This document shows, in pieces, positions 8,527 through 17,117 of a stretch of DNA of 64,000 nt. How positions within the stretch are numbered: position 1 is the stretch's first letter; each line of letters begins with the position of its first letter. The notes under the pieces were generated by a model, which did no database searches, was not told where the DNA came from, and worked only from the letters and a program-made list of their open reading frames with translations. Source of the stretch: Oscillospiraceae bacterium (GTDB taxonomy: Bacteria > Bacillota > Clostridia > Oscillospirales > Ruminococcaceae). The stretch lies in contig JAFUOZ010000014.1 in assembly GCA_017481565.1 (NCBI GenBank), positions 53,659 to 117,658 of the forward strand. The letters run 5' to 3'. The translations under genes were made by a program, and so were the position numbers.

Positions 8527-11500
8527 TTGAGATCGTCCTCCTCTGTTTCGTTGTCATCAGCCGCAGAGGGCTTGGGATATGCTTCTCCGAAGGCTCGTAT
8601 ATTATCTGTTATTTCTGCGGAATTATTGGCTGAGCTGCGCAGAAGCTTTGCGTCATCCGATGAGTTTTCGCATATGGATCTGTAATCGCAGAACTGACAG
8701 GGCTTTTCCGTAGAAAGAGGGGATATATCTGCCTTGCCGCTGCATATTTCGGATGAAAGGCTTATAAGCTTATCGGTAACGAATTTTCTGACATTTTTAA
8801 ATTCCTTATCCGTAAATGTATAAGAGGGATCGGGACATTTCGTTTTGTTTTTCGCAGGTACCGCAGTAAGAAGCTCGGTTAATCTGTTTCTTATTTCATT
8901 ATCGGTATCCTCGGGAAAATACTTGTCAAAGTCACGGAATATTTTTTCGATAAGCTCATTTTCGGAATAATTCTTTGATATGTAATTCTGTATATTAAGC
9001 TTGGGTTTTATGAATTTACCCTCTGCAAGATATTCCATGGCACGTATGATATTGATATTTGCTGAGGATATTCCCTTAAGTGAAAGCTCGCTGTCAAGGA
9101 TCTTCTGCAGATGTGCGCTGCTGTCTCCTTTGAATCGGTTATCCTTAAGAGCCTCGCTTTTCGCCCTGTGTGCAGGCATATACATAAAGCCTGCGGAATT
9201 ATATCCGCTGTATATACTGTCTGTTTCCGTATCTGTAACTGCGGAAAGATAAAGTATCATCTGCATATTTATTCCGTTTACAAGGTCCTTAAGCTTAAAT
9301 TCCTTTGCGCCTGTCTTATAGTCAACTACTCTGAGATATTTTATCGGGGTGCCGCTGCTTTCATCGGTGAATACGTCGATACGGTCAACAGAGCCTGAAA
9401 AGGAAATATCAAATTCCTTTCCGTCATCGGTGATCCCCTTCAGCTTCCATGGCTGCATATCCGATTTTCCGTGATATCCGCCTATGGAAAATTCAAAAGC
9501 GTCGGGAGCAAATTTTGAATTTGACGGAGCAAATTCGCTTCTCATACGGATAATTATCTCAAAAAGATCCTCGCACTGATTATCCATCGAGTGCTTGAAA
9601 ATATTGTCGGGCAAAAAGCCCTCAGAGATAAATTGGTTTCTGTAATATTCATTCAGAAGAAGGATTATCCTGTCCTTAAGATATTTATCTGTTTTCCGTG
9701 AGAAGCACTCATTGAAGCTGAGCTTATTTTTTTCTGCTTCATCATATATTTCGTTCATTATCCCTGAAAGAATGAAATGAACAGCCGTACCTCTTGTATT
9801 GCTTGCAAATTCAAGCTTTTTCACGGAGGATAGCTTAAGTCCGCTTTTGCAGAAGAACATAAAGGGGCATTTTGCATAGTCCTCTATGCGTGAAGCCGAA
9901 ATATTCAGATCTCCGTTTCTGCCCGTATATATTTTCAGGGCGTTATCCGAGGTGATCTGTTTACGGTAGATATTTCCGCTTGCGATATCACGGCTGTAAT
10001 TATCCGCAAGCTCCATTCTTGTACCGATGCTGCTTCCGTATACCGCTTTTACCGCTGCTGTTTTTTCGGGAGAAAGCGCGCCGTTTTTTCCGAGGGTACG
10101 CACATATACCGAATATGCCGATTCCGCAGTGGTGATGAAATATTCCGCAGGAAGAGCGGAAACTATAACGGGACGGGTCTGAATCATTTCTATGATATTA
10201 TCGGTAAGAGGAGCGATGTAACGTGCCTTTCCGCCTGTATCCGCAAGAGACCATGTGATATAAAGCTCATGTGAGGGAGCGGCTGCTGCGCTTACGGCAA
10301 TAAAGGCTTCCTCGGCGGCAAGCCGTGTTATACGTGCGGCAAAGGTAAGCTCGGTACTGCTTTCTATCATTTCAAGCTCATGCTCGGTGAAGATCCCGCT
10401 TTCCTTTACCTTGTACGGAAACATTCCGCTTACTGCGCTCATGATGAATACAAGCTTAGGTGAATCAAGTCTTGCACGCTCGGAGGCGGAGGCGGTCACA
10501 CAGTTTGCGGAGTGGGCGGGGGAGGATATTTTCGTGCCTGATATGATTATTCCGAAAAGCTCACGATATTCCTTTATGCTGAAGCTGTCCGCATTTTCGG
10601 GGAGAGTTATTGCTGAAACTGAGCGGAGAGTTCTTTCCAGAATATTCAGAAGCTGATAAGCCTCCTTTGCTTCACGGCTTTCGGGGTCATCGGAAACAGC
10701 TGCCGCTTTTTTTGATATATCGGCGTTATTTAAAAATTCACAAAGTCTTTCGGTGATAAATGAAAGAGTATTTGTACCCGAACAGGAATTTCTCAGCTGC
10801 GAAAGAGGCTTCATTACCGCACCTCTGATTATTTCACAGCGGAGAGGATGATTTTTTCTGTCAGCAGGATCAAGAACTTTATGAAGAGGTTCGTCCTTCG
10901 GCGAGAGACTGTAGTCATAGCCGCAAAGCTCCTCATATGTGATAGCTGTGTCTGTACCCAGAGGACTTTCCGTCCAGCTGTCATTCCTGATATTATGCTC
11001 GGTATAATACTGCTCCAGCTCGGAGATATGCTGCTCGTATACTCCCGAAAAAAAGGTTTTCATAAGCCTGAAAAGCATCTGTGAGGAGGGGGATCTCTTA
11101 GAAGCTATTTCCAGCACGGTCATCACATAGATAAACAGCGGCTTTGATGAAACGGAACGCGGATCGTCTATAAAATACGGTATATCATACATTCTGAATG
11201 CGTTTTCCAGAGGAGCGCATACTCCCGAAAAATCACGGGAAAGTATGGCGATATCCTTATATTTGTATTTTCCGCTTCGCACAAGTCTGCTTATCTCGGC
11301 ACATACAAATTCCGCTTCCTCGATAGTATTTGAGGCTTCTGCGGTATGAATATGCTCAGCTTTTATTTTCGGAAGAGTCTCGCCCCTTAAAATGCTTCTT
11401 GACAGACAGCGTATATCGGGAGCAGCTGAAAAACGGTCGTTATCCGAATCGGCAATAATAAAGCAGGGTTCATCGTCCTTTGCGATACGGCTCATGGTCT

Positions 11501-12233
11501 CATTCACAAGACTGAAAACAGGGGAGTCGTTGGGAGCTTTATAGGGAGTTGGCAGGCATACAGTAAGCTGAGTCTGCGTTTTGATAATATCCATAAGCTC
11601 CAGTTCATCGGCAGTAAAGCTTCTGAACTGATCTATATATACTTTTGTATCCTTGAAAAAGTCTGTTGCCGCCGCTGCTTCGGCGATCTCCCTGCCGTCG
11701 GAAAGGGCGTTTCTGTAGCCGCATTCAATAAGGCGGGCGTTATAGCTTTCGCAGATAAAGGAAATATCCTGCATCTTGTCGGAAAGGGCACTGTCTCCGA
11801 TATTATCCGTTCTGAGCATTTCGGGGGATATTCCGTTAAGCTCCAGTTCACGCGCCATTTTAATGCACATTGATGTAAATGCAGGATTTTTTATCTGGCT
11901 TCTGTAGCATTTCAGCTCAGCGTTTGCAAGCTCCTTTCTTACCGTATACATTGCCGCAGCCTTTGCTGCTTCATCGGGCAGGGGAGCGGATAATCCGCCG
12001 TTTTTCAGGGCAATGCTTCTTTTTATACGGCTGAAGGTCTCTACCTTTATCCGATTGTAAAGCTGTATTCCCAGCGCATTGTAAAGCTTATGCTCCGCTG
12101 TTGATGAATACTGCTCGGGTACTATCACGATAACGGGGATATTATTTTCCGCATCGGAGCGTATCTGTCCGGTCATCAGATGTGATTTTCCGCTGCCCGG
12201 TTCTCCTATAATAAAAGTAAGCGTTTTATTCAT
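8523..12233 (-). CDS. addB: ATP-dependent helicase/nuclease subunit B
   Basis: This 1236-residue protein is AddB, partner of AddA. It opens with Walker A (IIGEPGSGKSHLMTGQI), carries an inactive-helicase-like central region and ends with a RecB-type nuclease (RVVDYKTGAKEF). The closing cysteines of the 4Fe-4S cluster are in PCQFCDYRSIC, with the first cysteine in the CPFMFFC region near the nuclease start. AddB recognises Chi-like sites in Bacillus. The ribosome site AAGGAG precedes ATG; the gene begins 23 bases after the TetM-like gene, so a shared transcript is likely. Confidence 0.94.
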   Translation of the reverse strand: MNKTLTFIIGEPGSGKSHLMTGQIRSDAENNIPVIVIVPEQYSSTAEHKLYNALGIQLYNRIKVETFSRIKRSIALKNGGLSAPLPDEAAKAAAMYTVRKELANAELKCYRSQIKNPAFTSMCIKMARELELNGISPEMLRTDNIGDSALSDKMQDISFICESYNARLIECGYRNALSDGREIAEAAAATDFFKDTKVYIDQFRSFTADELELMDIIKTQTQLTVCLPTPYKAPNDSPVFSLVNETMSRIAKDDEPCFIIADSDNDRFSAAPDIRCLSRSILRGETLPKIKAEHIHTAEASNTIEEAEFVCAEISRLVRSGKYKYKDIAILSRDFSGVCAPLENAFRMYDIPYFIDDPRSVSSKPLFIYVMTVLEIASKRSPSSQMLFRLMKTFFSGVYEQHISELEQYYTEHNIRNDSWTESPLGTDTAITYEELCGYDYSLSPKDEPLHKVLDPADRKNHPLRCEIIRGAVMKPLSQLRNSCSGTNTLSFITERLCEFLNNADISKKAAAVSDDPESREAKEAYQLLNILERTLRSVSAITLPENADSFSIKEYRELFGIIISGTKISSPAHSANCVTASASERARLDSPKLVFIMSAVSGMFPYKVKESGIFTEHELEMIESSTELTFAARITRLAAEEAFIAVSAAAAPSHELYITWSLADTGGKARYIAPLTDNIIEMIQTRPVIVSALPAEYFITTAESAYSVYVRTLGKNGALSPEKTAAVKAVYGSSIGTRMELADNYSRDIASGNIYRKQITSDNALKIYTGRNGDLNISASRIEDYAKCPFMFFCKSGLKLSSVKKLEFASNTRGTAVHFILSGIMNEIYDEAEKNKLSFNECFSRKTDKYLKDRIILLLNEYYRNQFISEGFLPDNIFKHSMDNQCEDLFEIIIRMRSEFAPSNSKFAPDAFEFSIGGYHGKSDMQPWKLKGITDDGKEFDISFSGSVDRIDVFTDESSGTPIKYLRVVDYKTGAKEFKLKDLVNGINMQMILYLSAVTDTETDSIYSGYNSAGFMYMPAHRAKSEALKDNRFKGDSSAHLQKILDSELSLKGISSANINIIRAMEYLAEGKFIKPKLNIQNYISKNYSENELIEKIFRDFDKYFPEDTDNEIRNRLTELLTAVPAKNKTKCPDPSYTFTDKEFKNVRKFVTDKLISLSSEICSGKADISPLSTEKPCQFCDYRSICENSSDDAKLLRSSANNSAEITDNIRAFGEAYPKPSAADDNETEEDDLK

Positions 12234-12256
12234 GTCTGTTCTCCTTTTTCAGCAGG

Positions 12257-14845
12257 TCATTTTATCGTTATATTATTTCCTTTGGTTGATGTGTTTCTGT
12301 CTATAAAGTCGGAAATAGCCTTTTCAACGGCTTTTACCTCTTCATAAAATTCGGCTGCCGATACTCTGAAAGCACCGTTTCCCAGAATTATCATCTGTTC
12401 AAGATTATCTGAGGTAGCAACTCTTACACGGCTGTTTTTGCTCAGCTCATGAGCTGTTTTTTCGATATACATATCCGCTGTTTCCGCTTCCTTTGTATAT
12501 ACAACGCTGATATTATGGACAGTTTCTACCTCACGGTGATTTCCCTTTACCTTATATGCATCAAATACGAGTATGAGCCTGCATCGTCTGAAGCCCTGAT
12601 AATTGCACATTATATTGATAAGCCTGCTCCTTGCCGCATCAAGATTATCGGCGGCAATAGCCTTAAGCTCTTCCCATGCAAAGATTATATTATACCCGTC
12701 AACAAGTATATATTCGGGGCCTGTGGGCACCTTTACCGCTTTTCCCGATGATGTTGTACCCTCGGTACGCTTGTCACGGCGCATTTTTGTGCGGTTATCA
12801 CGCTTTATGGGACCGTATGTGCGCTCGAAGATTTCCATAAGCTCATCATCGTCATAAAGCCGCTGACGATAATCATCTATCTGTGAACGTGAAATAATGG
12901 TCTGTTCTTTTTGCGGCGCAAGACAGCTTTCGAGGTGCATATAATTCTTTACCTCATTCCATTTCACCACAAAGCCTGCACCGTGAGCACAGAAAACAGA
13001 ATCCGCAGAATTATCTATATCACCGTCGCAGTCGTAGTTTATTTCCGCTATGACCTGCTCCGGATTATGACAGGGGAAATATCCCTTTACCATACAGGAA
13101 AGGCGGCCCTTTCCGTGAGTATAGCTTATGACCTGCCGCTGATAATCCCTCATTTCAGAAACAGGTGCAGTTCCTGTTATAACAGCTGTATCGCCCAGGG
13201 TTTCGGGGGGAGACTGTTCTCCGCTCATCTGCTGTATATCGGATATTGCACGGCCTACCGATTCATTGGGCACTTCTAAGCGGAAATTGTACCATGGCTC
13301 TAAAAGAACGCTTTTTGCCTGACGAAGTCCCTGACGTACCGCACGATAGGTAGACTGACGGAAATCGCCGCCCTCTGTGTGCTTAAGATGAGCCTTTCCC
13401 GAACAGAGAGTGATCTTCATATCTGTAATGGGAGAGCCTGTAAGAACGCCGATATGTGTCTTTTCGGCAAGATGAGTAAGAATAAGACGCTGCCAGTTTT
13501 TATCCAGATGATCCTCACGGCAGGCGGTATCGAAAACAAGTCCGCTGCCCTGCGGAAGAGGCTCTAAAAGAAGATGCACCTCCGCATAATGCCGCAGAGG
13601 TTCATAGTGTCCCACACCTTCGACCTTGTCGGCTATAGTTTCCTTATAGGCAATAGAGCCTTTTGTAAATTTTACATCAAGACCGAATCGGTCAGACAAT
13701 ATCCTGCTCAGAATTTCAAGCTGTATTTCGCCCATAAGCCGCAGATGTATCTCCTGCAGCTGTTCGTTCCATATAACATTCAGCTGCGGATCCTCCTCCT
13801 CAAGCTTGCGGAATATCATAAGTGCTGCGTGCTTGTCCGTACCCTGCGGCAGCTCCGCACAGTAGGATAAAACAGGTTCAAGAACAGCTGATGAGGAATT
13901 TTCTTCTATTCCCAGTCCCTGTCCCGCAAAGCTTTCGGAAAGACCTGTTACAGCAACGGTCATTCCTGCTTCCGCTTCATCGCAGGAAGTGAATTTTGCG
14001 CCCGAATAGATCCTTATCTGATTTATTTTTTCTTCCTTGCCGTTGTAGCTTATGGGGGTCTTTACCTTTAAGCTGCCGCCTGTTATTTTCATATGTGTAA
14101 GACGGTTTCCCTGATTATCCTCGGATATTTTGAATACTCTTGCACCGAATGAATTTCCGTATATGCCGTTATCGGAATATTCCGAAAGCACATCGAGAAA
14201 TTCATCTATTCCGCGAAGCTTCAGCGCTGAGCCGAAGCAGCAGGGGAAAAGCTGTCTTGAACGGATAGCAGATCTTATAAGTGACTTATCCACTGAGCCT
14301 GTTTCAAGATAATTATCCATAAGCTGTTCGCTGCATAAGGCGATATTTTCATTTAATTCGTCCCCGGCGATATCATTATCAAAGCATATACATTTTGAGC
14401 TTAAGCGGCGTTTTATATCCTCTGTAAGCTGTTCCCGTGTATATTCAGAAATATCGGTCTTGTTTACAAAAATAAACACGGGGATATTATAGCTGTCCAG
14501 AAGCCGCCACAGTGTTTCCGTATGGCTTTGTACTCCGTCGGTACCGCTTATTACAAGCACCGCATAATCCAGAACATTCATTGTACGTTCCGTTTCGGGT
14601 GAAAAATCCACATGTCCCGGAGTGTCAAGAAGAATAAATTCTGTATCCTTATAGGTAAATACTGCCTGCTTTGAAAATATGGTTATACCTCGTTCACGTT
14701 CAAGAGCAAAATTATCCAGAAAAGCGTCACCGTTATCTACACGGCCTATTTTTCGTGTTTCACCGCAGCGATAGAGCATGGCCTCGGAAAGAGTGGTTTT
14801 TCCTGAGTCAACATGGGCTGTTATACCGATCACAGCACGTTTCAT
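12257..14845 (-). CDS. TetM-like ribosomal GTPase fused to a Rae1/YacP-type NYN nuclease
   Basis: Residues 1 to about 660 form a complete EF-G/TetM-type translation GTPase: AHVDSGKTTLSE (G1), RGITI (G2), DTPGHVDF (G3), NKTD (G4), and domain IV/V with HTEGGDFRQSTYRAVRQGL and EPWYNF as in ribosomal protection proteins. After a basic linker (RDNRTKMRRDKR), residues 709-850 are a YacP/NYN domain with acidic residues D716 (VDGYN), D762 (FDAYK), D791 (TADMYIE) and D813 (TSDN). In Bacillus YacP is Rae1, an endonuclease cutting mRNA in the ribosomal A site. The fusion suggests one protein that enters the A site and can cut mRNA there. Drug resistance is not shown. It heads the operon with addB and addA. 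Confidence 0.92.
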   Translation of the reverse strand: MKRAVIGITAHVDSGKTTLSEAMLYRCGETRKIGRVDNGDAFLDNFALERERGITIFSKQAVFTYKDTEFILLDTPGHVDFSPETERTMNVLDYAVLVISGTDGVQSHTETLWRLLDSYNIPVFIFVNKTDISEYTREQLTEDIKRRLSSKCICFDNDIAGDELNENIALCSEQLMDNYLETGSVDKSLIRSAIRSRQLFPCCFGSALKLRGIDEFLDVLSEYSDNGIYGNSFGARVFKISEDNQGNRLTHMKITGGSLKVKTPISYNGKEEKINQIRIYSGAKFTSCDEAEAGMTVAVTGLSESFAGQGLGIEENSSSAVLEPVLSYCAELPQGTDKHAALMIFRKLEEEDPQLNVIWNEQLQEIHLRLMGEIQLEILSRILSDRFGLDVKFTKGSIAYKETIADKVEGVGHYEPLRHYAEVHLLLEPLPQGSGLVFDTACREDHLDKNWQRLILTHLAEKTHIGVLTGSPITDMKITLCSGKAHLKHTEGGDFRQSTYRAVRQGLRQAKSVLLEPWYNFRLEVPNESVGRAISDIQQMSGEQSPPETLGDTAVITGTAPVSEMRDYQRQVISYTHGKGRLSCMVKGYFPCHNPEQVIAEINYDCDGDIDNSADSVFCAHGAGFVVKWNEVKNYMHLESCLAPQKEQTIISRSQIDDYRQRLYDDDELMEIFERTYGPIKRDNRTKMRRDKRTEGTTSSGKAVKVPTGPEYILVDGYNIIFAWEELKAIAADNLDAARSRLINIMCNYQGFRRCRLILVFDAYKVKGNHREVETVHNISVVYTKEAETADMYIEKTAHELSKNSRVRVATSDNLEQMIILGNGAFRVSAAEFYEEVKAVEKAISDFIDRNTSTKGNNITIK

Positions 14846-14879
14846 TTTTTATCAGATCCTTTATTGCGTAATTGTATTT

Positions 14880-14908
14880 ATTATAGCATATACAGACAGT
14901 AATTTCAA
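14880..14908 (-). promoter_or_regulatory. Promoter of the TetM-like/addBA operon
   Basis: TTGAAA (14908-14903) and a perfect TATAAT (14885-14880) are 17 bases apart, 35 bases before the GTPase start. Confidence 0.75.
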
Positions 14909-15032
14909 TAGAAACAGCTGTTATGAAAAAAATAAAGTCCTTAAAAGAGGACTGTGTATCCCAATTTATGAATATATCAGTCGCAGAAAAAAATATCCTG
15001 CATATTCTATAAAAAGCAGGGAGGTGGTATGC

Positions 15033-15614
15033 ATGAATACTGCGCTTGCGGTAATGGTACTGGCAGTATCCTTTGATTCTGCGGCGGCAGGACTTGCAAT
15101 GGGCAGCGGCGGAATAAGGATACCTCCTGTTTCGGCAGCGGTCATAAGCGCATTGGGAGCATTTTTTCTGTGTATACCGTCTGTTTTCGGTGAGCTTATA
15201 TCGGCAGCAGTTGATCCGTATATATGCAGCTGTGCGGGAAAAATCCTGCTTGCAATTCTTGGAATATGGGATCTTTACCGATATTTCAGAAAGGGCAGGG
15301 TAAAAAGCACAGGTTTTATAGATGAGGAGCATGCCGAGCTTGCCGATACAAATAAAGACAGACGCTTAAGTCTTGCGGAGGCGGCGGTCTTTTCGGTAGG
15401 GCTGTCGGCAGATTCGGCAGTTACGGGACTTTCGGCAGGTCTTTCGGGTATGGGAGCGGCTTCAGGGGCAGTATTGTTTTTTATGGCATTTGTCATAGGC
15501 TTTGCCGCCGTTGAAGCAGGGTATCTTACAGGAAAACACATATCTCTTAAAATGGGTATAAACACAGGATGGCTCAGCGGAGCGGTACTTATTCTGCTTG
15601 CGGCTCTGATATGA
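15033..15614 (+). CDS. MntP/YtaF-family membrane protein with an EF-hand-like loop
   Basis: I chose ATG at 15033 because GGGAGGTGG lies 6 bases upstream; a longer reading from 14778 has no ribosome site and overlaps the divergent promoter. The 193-residue protein has six predicted membrane helices in two homologous halves, each opening with a conserved polar motif (SFDSAAAG at 13-20, SADSAVTG at 125-132), as in MntP manganese exporters and the sporulation protein YtaF. The loop between halves has DTNKDRRLSLAE at 105-116, matching an EF-hand calcium-binding loop (DxNxDxxxSxxE). YtaF-type sporulation proteins are its closest match by memory. Its substrate is not known. A terminator follows at 15685. 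Confidence 0.8.
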   Translation: MNTALAVMVLAVSFDSAAAGLAMGSGGIRIPPVSAAVISALGAFFLCIPSVFGELISAAVDPYICSCAGKILLAILGIWDLYRYFRKGRVKSTGFIDEEHAELADTNKDRRLSLAEAAVFSVGLSADSAVTGLSAGLSGMGAASGAVLFFMAFVIGFAAVEAGYLTGKHISLKMGINTGWLSGAVLILLAALI

Positions 15615-15621
15615 AGGTCAA

Positions 15622-15680
15622 TGCGCAATTCGTAATGCGCAATTCGCAATTAATAATGCATAATTTGCAGTTAATTCGAA
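15622..15680. repeat. Inverted, degenerate partner of the heptamer array
   Basis: Several units reading CGCAATT or CGTAATG type, the reverse complement of the AATTRCG units at 15763-16014, lie here in degenerate form. With the terminator hairpin between them, the two blocks could pair into a long cruciform or RNA stem. Confidence 0.7.
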
Positions 15681-15684
15681 CCAC

Positions 15685-15734
15685 AAAAAGCGCAGATATT
15701 TGTCAGAGGATTGACAGATATCTGCGCTTTTTAT
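15685..15734. terminator. Bidirectional-looking terminator after the YtaF-like gene
   Basis: AAAAAGCGCAGATAT pairs with ATATCTGCGCTTTTT, plus an inner TGTC/GACA pair, around a short loop; T and A tracts at the two ends allow termination from either strand. Confidence 0.85.
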
Positions 15735-15762
15735 TTTATATTCAAAAAATTGTTTCGTTAAT

Positions 15763-16014
15763 AATTACGAATTGCGAATTACGAATTGCGAATTACGAAT
15801 TGCGAATTACGAATTGCGAATTACGAATTACGAATTGCGAATTACGAATTGCGAATTACGAATTGCGAATTACGAATTACGAATTGCGAATTACGAATTG
15901 CGAATTACGAATTACGAATTGCGAATTACGAATTGCGAATTACGAATTGCGAATTACGAATTGCGAATTGCGAATTGCGCATTGCGAATTGCGCATTGCG
16001 AATTGCGCATTGCG
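15763..16014. repeat. Tandem array of 36 heptamers AATTRCG
   Basis: I count 36 back-to-back 7-base units. The first 29 are AATTACG or AATTGCG, mostly alternating so that the main period is 14 bases, with three A-A doublets breaking the alternation. The last seven drift to AATTGCG and CATTGCG. All three plus-strand frames stay open through the array and yield an ELRIxNYELRI-like peptide, but none has a ribosome site, so this is not a gene. The array stops 8 bases before the stop codon of the YwqG-like gene. Confidence 0.97.
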
Positions 16015-16022
16015 CATTGTTA

Positions 16023-17024
16023 TCAGCTGCATTGCAGGATAAACTTTACGTTATCGAAATTATGAGCTTCAAGATCGGAACGTTTTATGTAATAGTAAAG
16101 CTTGCCGCCGTCACCAAACATAAAGCCGCATTTTTCCGATTCATACCATGTCATCTGAAGAAGCTGTATGCAGTCCTCATCAAATTCCTCAGAGGGAGAA
16201 TTCTGCGTTGCTACCGAATAACCGCCGAGTATATGATATTTATCGGAATATTCCTGCGGATTATATCCGCAAAGCTCACGTACAGTCGCTTCAAAATCAA
16301 GATATTCAGCTTCCATTGCAAGAGGATCGGAATCGTCGGGAACATCGCCTGTAAGGCTTGCATATTCATCAAAATCGGGGTAGGAAACACTCTCAAAGAA
16401 GCTGAGTCCGCATTCGTCAAGGAGACAGTTTTCGTCAGCAACGCCGTAATAGTATTCATCGGCACATTCACCCGGAAAATCGGCAGGTTCAAGCTCCGAA
16501 ATATCTCCGTTGTAATAGAATACTTTATAATTATTTTCACCGTCGTCCCATTCCCATGGCTCGGCGGATATGTTGTAAAAGAAATAAAGTATGCCTGTTT
16601 TCGGGAAAAGTCCCTCCTTGTCATAGGGGGTTATTTCGGCAAAATTCAGCTGCATAAGAAATGTAAGCGGCTCTCCCGAATCGTCATTGAACCATTCTGT
16701 ATCCTTCGGTAAATGGGGCTTTCCGCCCATTTTTGAACAGCCGATGCTTATGGGCTTGTCCTTATCGTACCTTACAAATACGGCGTTTCTTGCATATTTT
16801 TTCAGCTGCTCTGCGATCTCCTCCGAATAATCGCCCTCCGAGGGTTTCGCATAGGCAAGCTCACGGTATTCCCTGTCCTTTTCAAGCATTTCCTCTCTTG
16901 TCATGCCCATCTGATCCAGCACCTGCTGCTCCATTTCCATGGAGTATTTTTTCAGCTCCTCGGGTGTCATGGAGGAAAGCATATCCATTTGCTTTGTCAG
17001 AAATTCATTAAGATCAAAGTCCAT
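16023..17024 (-). CDS. YwqG-like (DUF1963) protein
   Basis: The 333-residue protein matches YwqG/DUF1963 in the middle and C-terminal parts: SIGCSKMGGKPHLP, PLTFLMQLNFAEI, GILYFFYNI and a closing LLQMTWYES...MFGDGGKLYYYIKRSDL region. The family is widespread and of unknown function. The first 75 residues are an extra acidic and Met-rich helical segment. I start at ATG 17024 because AAGAGGTG precedes it by 6 bases; a GTG at 17033 overlaps that ribosome site. It is transcribed alone from the promoter at 17065-17093. Confidence 0.85.
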   Translation of the reverse strand: MDFDLNEFLTKQMDMLSSMTPEELKKYSMEMEQQVLDQMGMTREEMLEKDREYRELAYAKPSEGDYSEEIAEQLKKYARNAVFVRYDKDKPISIGCSKMGGKPHLPKDTEWFNDDSGEPLTFLMQLNFAEITPYDKEGLFPKTGILYFFYNISAEPWEWDDGENNYKVFYYNGDISELEPADFPGECADEYYYGVADENCLLDECGLSFFESVSYPDFDEYASLTGDVPDDSDPLAMEAEYLDFEATVRELCGYNPQEYSDKYHILGGYSVATQNSPSEEFDEDCIQLLQMTWYESEKCGFMFGDGGKLYYYIKRSDLEAHNFDNVKFILQCS

Positions 17025-17064
17025 TGTAAGCACCTCTTATTAGATTTTTCATATAATATAGGAT

Positions 17065-17093
17065 ATTATATAATAAATTAAAGAAAAAGTCAA
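17065..17093 (-). promoter_or_regulatory. Promoter of the YwqG-like gene
   Basis: TTGACT (17093-17088) and TATAAT (17070-17065) with a 17-base spacer, 41 bases before the start codon. Confidence 0.8.
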
Positions 17094-17117
17094 TAGTTTT
17101 GTAAAAAAATATTTATA

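Noticed and set aside
12257..14845. Tetracycline resistance gene
   Set aside because: The GTPase is TetM-like, but the C-terminal nuclease and chromosomal addBA context do not support a drug-resistance call.
14778..15032. 85-residue N-terminal extension of the YtaF-like gene
   Set aside because: It overlaps the divergent promoter and start of the TetM-like gene and lacks a ribosome site; ATG 15033 has GGAGGTGG.
15763..16014. CRISPR array at the heptamer repeat
   Set aside because: The unit is 7 bases with no spacers, so it is a simple tandem repeat.
15569..16712. Long open frames across the heptamer array giving ELRITNCELRI-type peptides
   Set aside because: The frames are open only because the repeat has no stop codon in any of the three plus-strand frames. 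There is no ribosome site, and the YwqG-like gene lies on the other strand immediately after the array.
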